Source: Prevotella sp. (GTDB lineage: Bacteria; Bacillota_I; Bacilli_A; ML615J-28; CAG-313). Taken from it: a DNA stretch of 64,000 bases. This document shows, in pieces, positions 54,875 to 63,976 of this stretch. The notes under the pieces are model-generated. The model saw only the letters and a program-made list of their open reading frames with translations. It did no database searches and had not been told where the DNA came from. A program made the position numbers and the translations under genes. The first letter of the stretch is position 1. Each line of letters begins with the position of its first letter. The stretch covers positions 1 to 64,000 of the forward strand of contig JAMPDF010000001.1 of the NCBI GenBank assembly GCA_023665755.1. Direction: 5' to 3'.

Positions 54875-55314
54875 TGCGTGTAATCATTCAAAGAGTAAAG
54901 AAGGCCAGTTGTATTGTAGAGGGCAAGATAATAGCAGATATTGCATCAGGTATGATGTTACTTGTTGGTTTTACTCATACAGATACCATTGGACAAATCG
55001 ACAAAATGGTTCAAAAGATAGTAAACTTGCGGATTTTTGAAGATGAACAACATAAGATGAATCGCTCTATTCAAGATATTCAAGGTGAAATTTTATCTAT
55101 ATCTCAGTTCACACTCTATGCCAATCCCTATAGTGGAAATCGTCCATCTTTTATAGAGGCAATGCGACCAGAACAAGCTAGTGGTTTGTATCAAATGTGG
55201 AATGAAAAACTGAGTCGTGCATTCGGAAAACCAGTAAGCACAGGAGAGTTTGGTGCGGATATGCAACTAGAAGTATTTTGTGATGGTCCTGTTACCATTA
55301 CACTTGAGTTTTAG
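54874..55314 (+). CDS. dtd: D-aminoacyl-tRNA deacylase
   Basis: Dtd removes D-amino acids (and Gly mischarged on tRNA-Ala) from tRNA. The 146-residue protein has the two active-site motifs: SQFTLYA near residue 78 and DGPVT (Gly-cis-Pro) near residue 138, and begins MRVIIQRV as usual. It is coupled to relA by a one-base overlap, as in many Bacilli. Confidence 0.97.
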   Translation: MRVIIQRVKKASCIVEGKIIADIASGMMLLVGFTHTDTIGQIDKMVQKIVNLRIFEDEQHKMNRSIQDIQGEILSISQFTLYANPYSGNRPSFIEAMRPEQASGLYQMWNEKLSRAFGKPVSTGEFGADMQLEVFCDGPVTITLEF

Positions 55315-55322
55315 GTGTGCGT

Positions 55323-57062
55323 ATGTATCGTCATGTGATTTTGGATTTTTTATCCAGTAATCGAAAAGGACTCCAAGACAATCAGATTACTCAAATGACA
55401 ATTGTGTTGTTTCAAGAAGAGGATTCAGATATGTCACAATGCTGTATAGCAAAAGATGCTGTTTTGGTGTATCATATAAAGGAACCATATGTATTCGAAA
55501 AAGAATATGCTATCGATCAAATGGGTGGGACACTAGTTGAAATTGCACTTGAGTTTGAGTCACCTATGCTGCTTCAAAAAGAAGAATTCAGCTACACAAT
55601 ACTTGAACCATATGGTTTAAAAGATGTACTAACTATTGATTTTAAGAGCTTAATTGTGCAGAAAATAGAAAAAACGTTATCTAAAACGGAAAAAAAATTA
55701 TTGGGGATAGCTATTTTGTATAGTCAAATGAATCACCCCCAGGCAGTTATCTCGAATCAGAAACTATTGACTTTGAAAAAACGTTTAGAAAAGGATACTT
55801 TTAGTGATGTGTTACAACATGTCCAAGAAATTATTTTTTCATCTCAATCGTATTATCTGGTGCTATATCATTCACGAAGAGAATTCTATTATTGCAATGA
55901 TGTCTGTGTAAAGGCTTTAGAACTTACTGGTTCATTTGTTGCGGGCCAAGATGCGGATGCTTTGAAGATTGAAAAAAAGTTGCCTATGATGCAACACATT
56001 ACATTAGAAGAATGGGAAGTGTATTATCTTTCTCAACACTTATCATGGAATGAAGAGCGAAACCATTCTTTTTATGCCATGGCCTCCCTAGAAGAACACC
56101 CCTTTGTATCTACTTTTACGTTAATCTATATTAGAGACTTGAAACAGGAAATGGATGCTATAAAGCTAAGAGCGAAATGGGAGAGCATAGTTCAAAACAA
56201 TATGCTTGATGTACTATACCAGTGTTATTGGGTTGATTCTGATGCAATTGTCATTGTATGCAATCGTTCGTATAAAAAACGTGAAATACTCAATGTAACG
56301 TATTATTTGAAACATTTATATACGTTATTTGTGAGTTGTCCTGGAGAAATTGATGCCAATATGCAATTGCAACCTTTGGTTGAATATATTCATGAGCAAC
56401 TACCAGAGCAGTTCTCATATGCTGTATATTGTCAATATTTGGATCAAAATAATCGCGAAAAATTATTATGGGATGCTGTATATCCAAGGAAAAAATACTG
56501 CATGATTCAGGCGAAGGATGAACATCTTGTTGGTAACTTAGTTATTAGACCCATTCCTAATGGGTATTCTAAGTCGCTCTATCGTATTTTTGAAGAAAGC
56601 GCTATTCGTCTGATGGAAGAATCGATTCATAAGCAATTAGAAATGCCTGTTTATACTGTGCTTGTCACTTCGTTTTCAAGGAAAAAAGTGGTGGAAGTAT
56701 TAAAAAAAGTAATTAAAACTTATCCAGATGCTAAACTGATTTTACATATACCACCTATTTATCAAATAGAAACAAAACGAGTATATGAAGTAGTGAACCA
56801 GTGTATAGCTATGGGATTTGTTGTGATTGTGGATTCGACTATTTATATGAATTTACAATATAATATTGCTCTATCGCTTGTAGATGCCCTATTGATTCGC
56901 GAGAACGAGACTATCCATTCGCTTCTCAATCATAATTCTTTGAATCAATTGATATTCAAGGAAATGTATCAACAAAACAAAGTCATTATTTTTGAAACTA
57001 TTCCGAACGAAGAAGATGCGGAGATGGTGAATGAATTGACTTGTTTAATTGTAGAAAGGTAA
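55323..57062 (+). CDS. Protein with degenerate EAL-like C-terminal domain
   Basis: The 579-residue protein has no signal or membrane segment. From about residue 445 it reads LILHIPPIYQIETKRVYEVV, then GFVVIVDSTIYMNLQYNIA, VDALLIRENETI and KVIIFETIPNEEDAEMVNEL. This is the strand and helix order of an EAL domain (IPE..., G..IAIDDFG, D.IKID, VIAEGVE), but the catalytic Glu-Ala-Leu and metal ligands are absent. The upstream region may hold a degenerate partner domain. It may bind cyclic di-GMP or serve only as a scaffold. ATG 55323 follows AGGTG; it sits between dtd and DUF1189. Confidence 0.6.
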   Translation: MYRHVILDFLSSNRKGLQDNQITQMTIVLFQEEDSDMSQCCIAKDAVLVYHIKEPYVFEKEYAIDQMGGTLVEIALEFESPMLLQKEEFSYTILEPYGLKDVLTIDFKSLIVQKIEKTLSKTEKKLLGIAILYSQMNHPQAVISNQKLLTLKKRLEKDTFSDVLQHVQEIIFSSQSYYLVLYHSRREFYYCNDVCVKALELTGSFVAGQDADALKIEKKLPMMQHITLEEWEVYYLSQHLSWNEERNHSFYAMASLEEHPFVSTFTLIYIRDLKQEMDAIKLRAKWESIVQNNMLDVLYQCYWVDSDAIVIVCNRSYKKREILNVTYYLKHLYTLFVSCPGEIDANMQLQPLVEYIHEQLPEQFSYAVYCQYLDQNNREKLLWDAVYPRKKYCMIQAKDEHLVGNLVIRPIPNGYSKSLYRIFEESAIRLMEESIHKQLEMPVYTVLVTSFSRKKVVEVLKKVIKTYPDAKLILHIPPIYQIETKRVYEVVNQCIAMGFVVIVDSTIYMNLQYNIALSLVDALLIRENETIHSLLNHNSLNQLIFKEMYQQNKVIIFETIPNEEDAEMVNELTCLIVER

Positions 57063-57066
57063 AACT

Positions 57067-58416
57067 ATGAAAAAATTCAAGGATTTTATTCTGTCTTTCA
57101 TTTTACCACGTAAAATGTATCGACACCATAATATGAAATTTATTTATGCCCTATTTATCTTCATTTTATCAGCTTTTATAATTTTGTTTTCTGTAAATTT
57201 ATCGGTGAAACGTTTCATGAGAAAAAATATTGCTTCTCCGCAATTTTCAGATATGCATTATGAGAAAACGGCCAGTGTCACGTTTCCAAAATACAAAATT
57301 GTCAAAAGTGAAAATGGTGGTTATTATTTAGATTGTGATGACCCTGGCACTGATGGAGTCGATTCATATCACAACGTAGTGCATACACAATTAGTGGGTA
57401 AACGTCAAAATCAAAAGAAAATTTTAGATGTAACGACTGTATTCATTGAGGATATGGATTTATTCAAAACAGATGGTACAGAAACAGTAACTATCGATCA
57501 AAATATATTTCACTTAGAAAATTATTTGAATCAGCCTATCCAAGATGATTGTGAATATGTGCTCTACATTTTTACAAAAAAAGCTTTTTATTATTGTTAT
57601 AATTTAGGTAAGGTAAAAAATGACAATGGCAACTTAGTAGATGCACCGACTTATCAATATGCTTATCAGTATGATGATAGTGGTGCTTATCGCTATTTCC
57701 TACCAAAGGATAGTTCTGAATTAGTTTATGATGAAACTTATCAAACATGGGATGTTACACTGTGGTCAGTTGAGACTGCTGAGGGCGAAAAAAGTACCTT
57801 ACAAGATGCGAATGGGCAAACTGTCACTGTAACGAGTAGTCGAAAACATCAGGAGAATTTACGTTATGCACTTCGGGGTGGTGAGTATATCTACAATAAT
57901 ATCTTAGATATCGATGAACTTGGGAAAAGTGATGCCATTATTAATTTAGGAAGCAATAGCAATTTACCTGAAGTATTGGCCGAATTATATGAAGTAATGG
58001 TTCTTGCTGATGCACAAATCCAAAAAAGTATGTATGGACTCATTGCGATGATTGTCAATGTACTTGTACCACTTTTGTGGGTATTGATTACTTGGCTAAT
58101 GTCTAGGCACTTTGCTATGAATAAATTCAGAGAGTACTATGCAATTTGTGCAGTCACCTATTTGACTACCTCTTTAATTGGTTTTATTCTTGGTTTCTTC
58201 ATCGAATTTACCAAATTGATGTTAATTGTTCTCATTATTGAACTCATTTATTATATTTTTGTCACATTTAGAATCAATACCGATCCTGCTTTACTTGATC
58301 AAGATCAAAATTCAAAAGATGATGATAAAAATCCGCCAATTGATCAACCTGCTATCCAAAAGCCTAAACTCAAGTTTAAAGAGATTAAGTCAGACGATGC
58401 GTATCAAGTAGAGTAA
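57067..58416 (+). CDS. DUF1189-like membrane protein
   Basis: The 449-residue protein has one N-terminal helix (about residues 22-46), a large outside domain of about 260 residues, and three C-terminal helices (about 315-400) followed by a charged, Pro-rich tail. Opening with KKFKDFILSFILPRKMYR is like DUF1189 proteins. It starts four bases after the previous gene and probably shares its transcript. Function unknown. Confidence 0.65.
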   Translation: MKKFKDFILSFILPRKMYRHHNMKFIYALFIFILSAFIILFSVNLSVKRFMRKNIASPQFSDMHYEKTASVTFPKYKIVKSENGGYYLDCDDPGTDGVDSYHNVVHTQLVGKRQNQKKILDVTTVFIEDMDLFKTDGTETVTIDQNIFHLENYLNQPIQDDCEYVLYIFTKKAFYYCYNLGKVKNDNGNLVDAPTYQYAYQYDDSGAYRYFLPKDSSELVYDETYQTWDVTLWSVETAEGEKSTLQDANGQTVTVTSSRKHQENLRYALRGGEYIYNNILDIDELGKSDAIINLGSNSNLPEVLAELYEVMVLADAQIQKSMYGLIAMIVNVLVPLLWVLITWLMSRHFAMNKFREYYAICAVTYLTTSLIGFILGFFIEFTKLMLIVLIIELIYYIFVTFRINTDPALLDQDQNSKDDDKNPPIDQPAIQKPKLKFKEIKSDDAYQVE

Positions 58417-58441
58417 AATTTGATCTTCCTTTTCATATAGA

Positions 58442-58470
58442 GTCATAAAATCTTTTTTTCCTCATATAGT
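58442..58470 (+). promoter_or_regulatory. Sigma-E-like promoter of the spoIIIAH-like gene
   Basis: GTCATAAA (58442-58449), 13-base spacer, CATATAGT (58463-58470), resembling the sigma-E consensus; 24 bases before the start codon. Confidence 0.6.
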
Positions 58471-58494
58471 GTAGTACGTAGAGGAGGAGTATTT

Positions 58495-58989
58495 GTGAAA
58501 AAGAATCAATTTGCATTAATCTTTTTAACTGTCATTACGATGTTAGCTGTATGGTATTTTAAATCACCAACGAGTGAAAAAGAAAAAGATCCTGTTTTGG
58601 TAGTCGGAAATCCAACAACAAGAACAGAAGAATTAGCATCAATGCGTGAGGCTGTTCGTACAGAAAGAAGTGCTACACTTGCTACTTTAAATAATATTAT
58701 TGCGGACGAAGGAGCCACTTTGGCAAGCAAAACATCAGCTATTCAACAAAAGGCAGAATTATCTAGTTTAAATGAGCAAGAGGCTTTATTAGAAACCAAA
58801 GTGATGAATTTGGGTTATCAAGATGCCTTTGTTCATCATACATCTAGTGGTGTAGAAGTTATCGTTGTATCAAACAATTCATCGGCTGCTTCTGCATTAG
58901 ACATTATTCATGTCATTTATGAAACTTTTGACAAAGCAACTAGTGTTGTTGTGAATTTTAAAACATTAGAAGAATTAAAAAGTGTATAA
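58495..58989 (+). CDS. spoIIIAH: SpoIIIAH-like engulfment channel protein
   Basis: SpoIIIAH in the mother cell binds SpoIIQ of the forespore to form the feeding channel. The 164-residue protein has one N-terminal membrane helix (QFALIFLTVITMLAVWYF), a helical stretch with REAVRTERSATLATLNNII, and a C-terminal ring-building domain ending in the repeated V-V patterns (VEVIVVSNN, SVVVNFKTLEEL). The start is GTG behind GAGGAGG. It is alone here, not in a spoIIIA operon. The sigma-E-like promoter agrees with the call. Confidence 0.85.
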   Translation: MKKNQFALIFLTVITMLAVWYFKSPTSEKEKDPVLVVGNPTTRTEELASMREAVRTERSATLATLNNIIADEGATLASKTSAIQQKAELSSLNEQEALLETKVMNLGYQDAFVHHTSSGVEVIVVSNNSSAASALDIIHVIYETFDKATSVVVNFKTLEELKSV

Positions 58990-59033
58990 ACCATAGGTAG
59001 CATAAATCATAAGTCTACTTATGGTTTATCTTT
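58986..59033 (+). terminator. Terminator after spoIIIAH-like gene
   Basis: ATAAACCATAGGTAG and CTACTTATGGTTTAT pair (one G-U) around a 14-base loop, followed by CTTTT. Confidence 0.7.
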
Positions 59034-59051
59034 TATGGAGAGATAAAAAAT

Positions 59052-59936
59052 ATGTACAATTATGTCAAAGAAAAATATTTTCATATGAAAATAGGCCCAT
59101 TGGGGCATAAAAAGACAATCAAGGAAATTTTACACCAATATAATGTGGCACAGTGCAAGATTCATCAATTGCTATTGCATCACTGTTGTTATCGCAATGG
59201 AGAAGCAATAGAACCAGATACGCTTTTTTTCATAAATGATTACTTGAGTATCGATATCAGTTTGTTTGAACAAATGAACTACTTGCCAGAAGATGGGCAG
59301 TTACCTATTCTTTACGAAGACGATTATTTATTGGTTGTAAACAAGCCTGCTAGGATGATTATTTATCCTGACCAACCAAATAAAATGGGGACTGTTGTGA
59401 ATTTGGTTGCCCAATATTATCAAGACAATCAATTGGATTTGACGATTCGGCATTGTCATCGTTTGGATAAAGATACGACAGGATGCCTGATTTTTGCCAA
59501 AGACCTGATTACTCAAAGTGCTATGGCCCACTTATTTGAGACCCATCAAGTGAAAAAGACATATTGGACAAAAGTAGAAGGTAAAATAACGCAGGCGGGG
59601 CGTATCGAACTTCCCATTGGCAAAAATCGGCACAGTAGTGGTAAAATGGTTGTTAGTCCCACAGGAAAAAAGGCTATAACATACTATAAACCACTCAGTA
59701 GTACGAAACAATCCACTTTAGTGGAGATTCAAATTGAAACGGGTAGAACCCATCAAATTCGTCTTCATATGGCTACTATTGGACATCCTATTATTGGAGA
59801 TATGTTGTATGGCTCAACGATGGATGCGCCATTATTATTGCACTGTAAATCTCTTCAGTGGCAACATCCAATTACGCATGAAAGATTAGTGATAGATGCA
59901 CCACTACCTTCAACATTTCAAAAATATAAAAAATAA
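59052..59936 (+). CDS. RluA/RluD-family pseudouridine synthase
   Basis: The enzyme isomerises uridine to pseudouridine in rRNA. The catalytic Asp is in HRLDKDTTGC (about residue 138), with GRTHQIRLHM near residue 233 and NKPARMIIYP near residue 96. The first 70 residues resemble a worn S4 RNA-binding domain. It overlaps the next open frame by one base, but the true start of the next gene is later. The exact RNA target cannot be assigned. Confidence 0.93.
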   Translation: MYNYVKEKYFHMKIGPLGHKKTIKEILHQYNVAQCKIHQLLLHHCCYRNGEAIEPDTLFFINDYLSIDISLFEQMNYLPEDGQLPILYEDDYLLVVNKPARMIIYPDQPNKMGTVVNLVAQYYQDNQLDLTIRHCHRLDKDTTGCLIFAKDLITQSAMAHLFETHQVKKTYWTKVEGKITQAGRIELPIGKNRHSSGKMVVSPTGKKAITYYKPLSSTKQSTLVEIQIETGRTHQIRLHMATIGHPIIGDMLYGSTMDAPLLLHCKSLQWQHPITHERLVIDAPLPSTFQKYKK

Positions 59937-59998
59937 TGTTTTATCTTGCAAGATATAACAAAATTTGTTATAATAATGATGAATTCGAGGTTATAAAT

Positions 59999-61336
59999 AT
60001 GAGAAATGTAAAATACTTTTTATTGACATTGCTGATGGCATCAGCATTTTTATTCACTGGATGTGTTGTTACTGATCCAAATCCTGGTGATAATACGGGA
60101 ACTAATCATCCTGGAACAATTATTTTGACTACACCAGAAAATTTACGTGTTGTAGAATATGATAATCGGCCGATTATTTTCTTTGATATTGTAGAAGAAG
60201 CAGCGGCTTATGAACTATCTGTTTATAAAAATAATAAACTGACGCAAAAACCATTATCTATTACGCCAGATGATGCGCTAAAGGGTGTGATTTTAAATGA
60301 TCTTGTCGCAGGTACATATGAAGTGAGCGTTCGCGCGATTGCGGACAAGAGTAAAGCACAACTTGATTCTGAACCTAGCAAGCGCTTGAGTTTTGATGTT
60401 ACAGATGGTGGTAATATTTCTGATATCAAATATAATGTTGTTTTTGATTCTAATGGAGGATCATTTGTTACAACAAAAGTGGTGTCTAGTGGTGAAAAGG
60501 TAACAGAACCTACACAACCAACGAGAAAAGACTATGAATTTGTAGAATGGCGTTACAATGGAGTGGCTTATGATTTTGATACTCCTGTAACTGGAAATAT
60601 AACACTTGTGGCTGAATGGAAAGAATCAAAAGGAAGTGGCGAAGAAACTACACTAATTGCTTATTATCAATCTATTTTGGATGGAAATGGTCATTTGCCT
60701 ACAGGAACTGATCTGAAATTGAAATTAAGAACATTGATTTCTACCAATGTTAAATCAACGAGTTATGATCAATTGCGGAATATGAATAATGGATTAGGAT
60801 ATACTGATGCTGATCCAGATCATGAGGGTAATTTGATTTTATTCTATTCAAGAGCATCTGTTAGCGCCAAATGGGATGGTGGAAATACTTGGAATCGTGA
60901 ACATGTTTGGCCAAAATCATTAGGTTGGTACGCTAATTCAGGAGCTGGCGCCGATATTCATCACATTCGTCCTGCTGATAATCGTGTCAATTCTACTCGT
61001 GGTAATATGATTATGGGGGAAGTAACTGGTGGTAAGACTATCTTATATAATGGATCACCTGCTGGGAATTACGCCAATAATTATTATGAGCCACTTGATG
61101 AGGTCAAGGGTGATGTTGCTAGAATTTATATGTATATGATGGTGCGCTATAGTCAAACCGATTCTCAATATCCAGTAACACGTGCTATCCAATCTATGTC
61201 TTTATTACTAAAATGGCATTTGGAAGACCCAGTAGATGAATTTGAAAAGGTACGTAATGAGCGCTCATATCAAGTACAAGGTAATCGAAATCCATTTATC
61301 GACAATCCTGAATTTGCGGAAATGATTTGGGGATAG
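59999..61336 (+). CDS. Secreted endonuclease I lipoprotein with InlB-type repeat
   Basis: The signal peptide ends in the lipobox FTGC (about residue 21). The order is then: a fibronectin-like strand domain (residues 40-135), one Listeria-Bacteroides (InlB B) repeat (FDSNGGSFV ... FVEWRYNG, about 145-210), and an endonuclease I domain with the active-site motif WNREHVWPKSLGW near residue 298 and DIHHIRPADN near residue 320. It should degrade DNA outside the cell for nucleotide supply. I use ATG 59999 behind GAGG; the longer frame from 59936 would bury the signal peptide. Confidence 0.92.
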   Translation: MRNVKYFLLTLLMASAFLFTGCVVTDPNPGDNTGTNHPGTIILTTPENLRVVEYDNRPIIFFDIVEEAAAYELSVYKNNKLTQKPLSITPDDALKGVILNDLVAGTYEVSVRAIADKSKAQLDSEPSKRLSFDVTDGGNISDIKYNVVFDSNGGSFVTTKVVSSGEKVTEPTQPTRKDYEFVEWRYNGVAYDFDTPVTGNITLVAEWKESKGSGEETTLIAYYQSILDGNGHLPTGTDLKLKLRTLISTNVKSTSYDQLRNMNNGLGYTDADPDHEGNLILFYSRASVSAKWDGGNTWNREHVWPKSLGWYANSGAGADIHHIRPADNRVNSTRGNMIMGEVTGGKTILYNGSPAGNYANNYYEPLDEVKGDVARIYMYMMVRYSQTDSQYPVTRAIQSMSLLLKWHLEDPVDEFEKVRNERSYQVQGNRNPFIDNPEFAEMIWG

Positions 61337-61343
61337 AGAAAAC

Positions 61344-61378
61344 AAAATAGTCAAAATGAAATTTTGACTATTTTTTAT
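61344..61378 (+). terminator. Terminator after the endonuclease gene
   Basis: AAAATAGTCAAAAT / ATTTTGACTATTTT with a 3-base loop and T-run. Confidence 0.9.
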
Positions 61379-61460
61379 TTTTTCAAATAAAAAAAGTCTT
61401 TTCACTTTATAAAAAACCTTTTTTTTGCTATAATAGACTTGAGTTAGAAAGAAGGAAATT

Positions 61461-62021
61461 ATGTTAGATAACAAAATACAAATTATTAGTTATAAACATA
61501 ATGGTGCTCTTCATCGTGTTTGGCAATATGCATATATTGTGCGACAAACAAGTGATATGATTGTAGTAGTAAATGACCATACTAATGTAATAGATGGTGA
61601 TGGAAGAAGATGGAAGACAAAAGAACCAGCCGTATGTTATTTTTTTAAAAACTATTGGTTCAATATCATTTGCATGCTTAGAAATAATGCCATTTACTAT
61701 TATTGTAATCTCAGTTCACCATATGTTCGTGATGCTGAAGGACTGAAGTATATCGATTATGATTTAGATGTAAAAGTTTTTCCTAGTGGGGATAAAGTGA
61801 TTTTGGACCGTGATGAATTTGATTTTAATAAAATGGATTATGGATACGGGGATAAATTGATTGCTATTGTGGAAAATGAATTGCAGATTTTGCTTCAAAA
61901 AATTGATCAAAAAATGTTAGCCTTTAACTCAGAGGTTGTGATGAATGATTTTGAGATATATAAGAATTTAAGAAAGCAGATGGATCGTAAAAAGAACAAG
62001 TCAAACAAGCAAAAAAAGTAA
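61461..62021 (+). CDS. DUF402 protein (nucleoside phosphatase-like)
   Basis: The 186-residue protein has the DUF402 core: YAYIVRQTSDMIVVV, FFKNYWFNIICML, YYYCNLSSP and LKYIDYDLDVKVF with Asp residues for metal binding, then DRDEFDF. The Bacillus homologue Ntdp hydrolyses nucleoside tri- and diphosphates. The C-terminus is Lys-rich. A TATAAT near 61429 and AAGGA precede the start. Confidence 0.82.
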   Translation: MLDNKIQIISYKHNGALHRVWQYAYIVRQTSDMIVVVNDHTNVIDGDGRRWKTKEPAVCYFFKNYWFNIICMLRNNAIYYYCNLSSPYVRDAEGLKYIDYDLDVKVFPSGDKVILDRDEFDFNKMDYGYGDKLIAIVENELQILLQKIDQKMLAFNSEVVMNDFEIYKNLRKQMDRKKNKSNKQKK

Positions 62022-62048
62022 AATACACTTAGCGTATTTTACTTTTTT
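62012..62048 (+). terminator. Terminator after the DUF402 gene
   Basis: AAAAAAGTAAAATAC / GTATTTTACTTTTTT with loop ACTTAGC; it overlaps the stop codon. Confidence 0.88.
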
Positions 62049-62049
62049 A

Positions 62050-62079
62050 TTCATAAAGGATGTACTTTTCGCATAAATT
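62050..62079 (+). promoter_or_regulatory. Sigma-E-like promoter of spoIVA
   Basis: TTCATAAA (62050-62057), 14-base spacer, CATAAATT (62072-62079), followed by AGGAGG and the spoIVA ATG. It closely resembles the site before the spoIIIAH-like gene. Confidence 0.65.
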
Positions 62080-62100
62080 GAAACATAGGAGGATAAATTT

Positions 62101-63579
62101 ATGAGTGATAAAGTATTAAGGGATGTCGTTTCAAGAACAAAAGGCGAAGTTTACATTGGTGTAGTAGGATCAGTGAGAAGCGGGAAGTCCTCATTTATTA
62201 GAAGATTTGTCGAAAAAAAGGTTTTACCTTTAGTGAATGATACTTATTCCTATGAAAAAATTCAAGATGAACTGCCACAAAGTAGTGAAGGAAAAGCAAT
62301 CATGACAGTAGAACCTAAATTTATTCCAAGTAACACTGTCAAAATTACAATTGAAGAAGATATTTCCTTTCAAATGCGATTAGTGGATTGTGTTGGGTAT
62401 ATCATTCCTAGCGCAAAAGGCTATTTAAATGAAGATGGTACTACAAGGCTTGTACAAACTCCATGGTTTAGTGATACAATACCATTCGAGGATGCAGCCA
62501 AATTAGGTACAGAAAAGGTTATTGAATCGCATTCTAATATTGGGGTAGTGATGAGTAGTGATGGTAGTTTTGGTGAATTCACGAGACCTGAATATGAAAA
62601 AGTAGAAGAACTTGTCATTGAGGATTTAAAGAAACACAATAAGCCTTTCGTTTTAGTCATTAACACAACGAAACCTGATGCCCCTGAGACCAAAGAATTG
62701 GTAGAGAACCTCAGTGAAAAATATGGGGTAAGTGTCATTGCTTTAGATGTAGTGAATATGAATGAAACCGATATTGATACACTATTAAAATTGGCCATGG
62801 ATGAATTTGATATTTCCGAATTGAATTTAGAAGTACCTAATTGGGTAAATGTATTAGATGATAGTTCTGCTTACAAGAGTCAGTTCAATCAGTTGGTGAA
62901 CGAAACAACGGGAACATTTCGAAAAATGAAGGATGCCTTTCGGATTCAAGAAGTGCTCAAAAATAGTGAATTATTTTCAGATGTTGCTATCACAGATATA
63001 GATTCTGGAAATGGCGTGGTAAATGTAGATGTTTCTTGTTCCGATGAAATTTATAATCAAGTATTAGAAGAAATTTTGGGTGAGTCAATAGAAGATAAAG
63101 CGACCCTTATTACCTCTTTGCAAACTTTACAACAAGCTAAGCATACAGCGGATTTGGTCGGTAGTGCAATCCCTAAATTAGAACAATTGGGATATGGCAT
63201 TGCTTTACCAACTGTTGAACAGATGAAACTAGAAACACCTGAACTATTAAAAGAGGGCAGCCGTTATGGTATTAAGGTAAAGGCAAGCGCACCAATGATT
63301 CAATTGATTCAGGTGAATGTAACATCTACCTTTGAACCCATTATTGGCTCTAAAGAACAAGCAGAAGAGTTATTGCAACATATGATAGATGATTATGAAA
63401 CTGATCCAGAAAAATTATGGAATAGTGAGATTTTTGGTAGAAAATTGTGTGATGTGATATCAGATGGGATTAAATCCAAAACCAATGCTATTCCCGACCA
63501 AGTGTTGGAAAAATTCAAGGCAACAATGGAGAAAATCGTTAATTATGGTAAAGGTGGACTGATTGCGATTGTGCTTTAA
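62101..63579 (+). CDS. spoIVA: Stage IV sporulation protein A (spore coat ATPase)
   Basis: SpoIVA polymerises with ATP on the forespore surface to form the base layer of the coat. The 492-residue protein has the Walker A motif GSVRSGKSSF near residue 22, a TRAFAC-type nucleotide-binding region (MRLVDCVGY near residue 90), and the C-terminal anchor ending in GKGGLIAIVL. Length is normal. It is followed by hup, the order conserved in spore formers, and preceded by a sigma-E-like promoter. Confidence 0.98.
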   Translation: MSDKVLRDVVSRTKGEVYIGVVGSVRSGKSSFIRRFVEKKVLPLVNDTYSYEKIQDELPQSSEGKAIMTVEPKFIPSNTVKITIEEDISFQMRLVDCVGYIIPSAKGYLNEDGTTRLVQTPWFSDTIPFEDAAKLGTEKVIESHSNIGVVMSSDGSFGEFTRPEYEKVEELVIEDLKKHNKPFVLVINTTKPDAPETKELVENLSEKYGVSVIALDVVNMNETDIDTLLKLAMDEFDISELNLEVPNWVNVLDDSSAYKSQFNQLVNETTGTFRKMKDAFRIQEVLKNSELFSDVAITDIDSGNGVVNVDVSCSDEIYNQVLEEILGESIEDKATLITSLQTLQQAKHTADLVGSAIPKLEQLGYGIALPTVEQMKLETPELLKEGSRYGIKVKASAPMIQLIQVNVTSTFEPIIGSKEQAEELLQHMIDDYETDPEKLWNSEIFGRKLCDVISDGIKSKTNAIPDQVLEKFKATMEKIVNYGKGGLIAIVL

Positions 63580-63607
63580 AAATATTTAAAAAATAGGCTT
63601 TTTACTT

Positions 63608-63636
63608 GAAAAAAATGCATAAATCAATTATAATTA
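63608..63636 (+). promoter_or_regulatory. Sigma-A promoter of hup
   Basis: TTGAAA (63608-63613), 17 bases, TATAAT (63631-63636). Confidence 0.85.
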
Positions 63637-63651
63637 GATTGGTGATAAAAA

Positions 63652-63927
63652 ATGACAAAAAGTGAACTGATTAAAAATATCCATCGCAATAATGAACTCA
63701 ATTATGTAGACATTGAAAAAATTGTCAATGATGTTTTAACAGAAATTGCGACGGGTCTCCAAGAGGATGGAAAAGTTGTTTTGACCGGTTTTGGTACATT
63801 TGAAAAATATTATCAAGAAGGATACAATGGAATCAATCCATCTACAGGTGAAAAATTATCTGTGAATGGGAGTTATAAAATTCGTTTTTCATCAAGTAAA
63901 AAATTAAAAGATACAATGAATCAATAA
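63652..63927 (+). CDS. hup: HU-family DNA-binding protein
   Basis: HU bends and compacts DNA as a dimer. The 91-residue protein has the two-helix base (TKSELIKNIHRNN ... DVLTEIA), VVLTGFGTFEKYY and the arm region, where GINPSTGEKLSV corresponds to the RNPxTGE motif; the Arg-Asn of the usual arm is replaced by Gly-Ile-Asn. Normal length. It lies directly after spoIVA with its own promoter and terminator. Confidence 0.95.
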   Translation: MTKSELIKNIHRNNELNYVDIEKIVNDVLTEIATGLQEDGKVVLTGFGTFEKYYQEGYNGINPSTGEKLSVNGSYKIRFSSSKKLKDTMNQ

Positions 63928-63945
63928 AATAGCATCATAAAAAAT

Positions 63946-63976
63946 AAAACACTTTCAAACTGAAAGTGTTTTTGTT
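63946..63976 (+). terminator. Terminator after hup
   Basis: AAAACACTTTCA / TGAAAGTGTTTT with loop AAC and T-run. Confidence 0.9.

Noticed and set aside
62421..62798. 125-codon open frame on the minus strand
   Set aside because: Antisense to spoIVA; low-complexity Ser/Thr-rich shadow.
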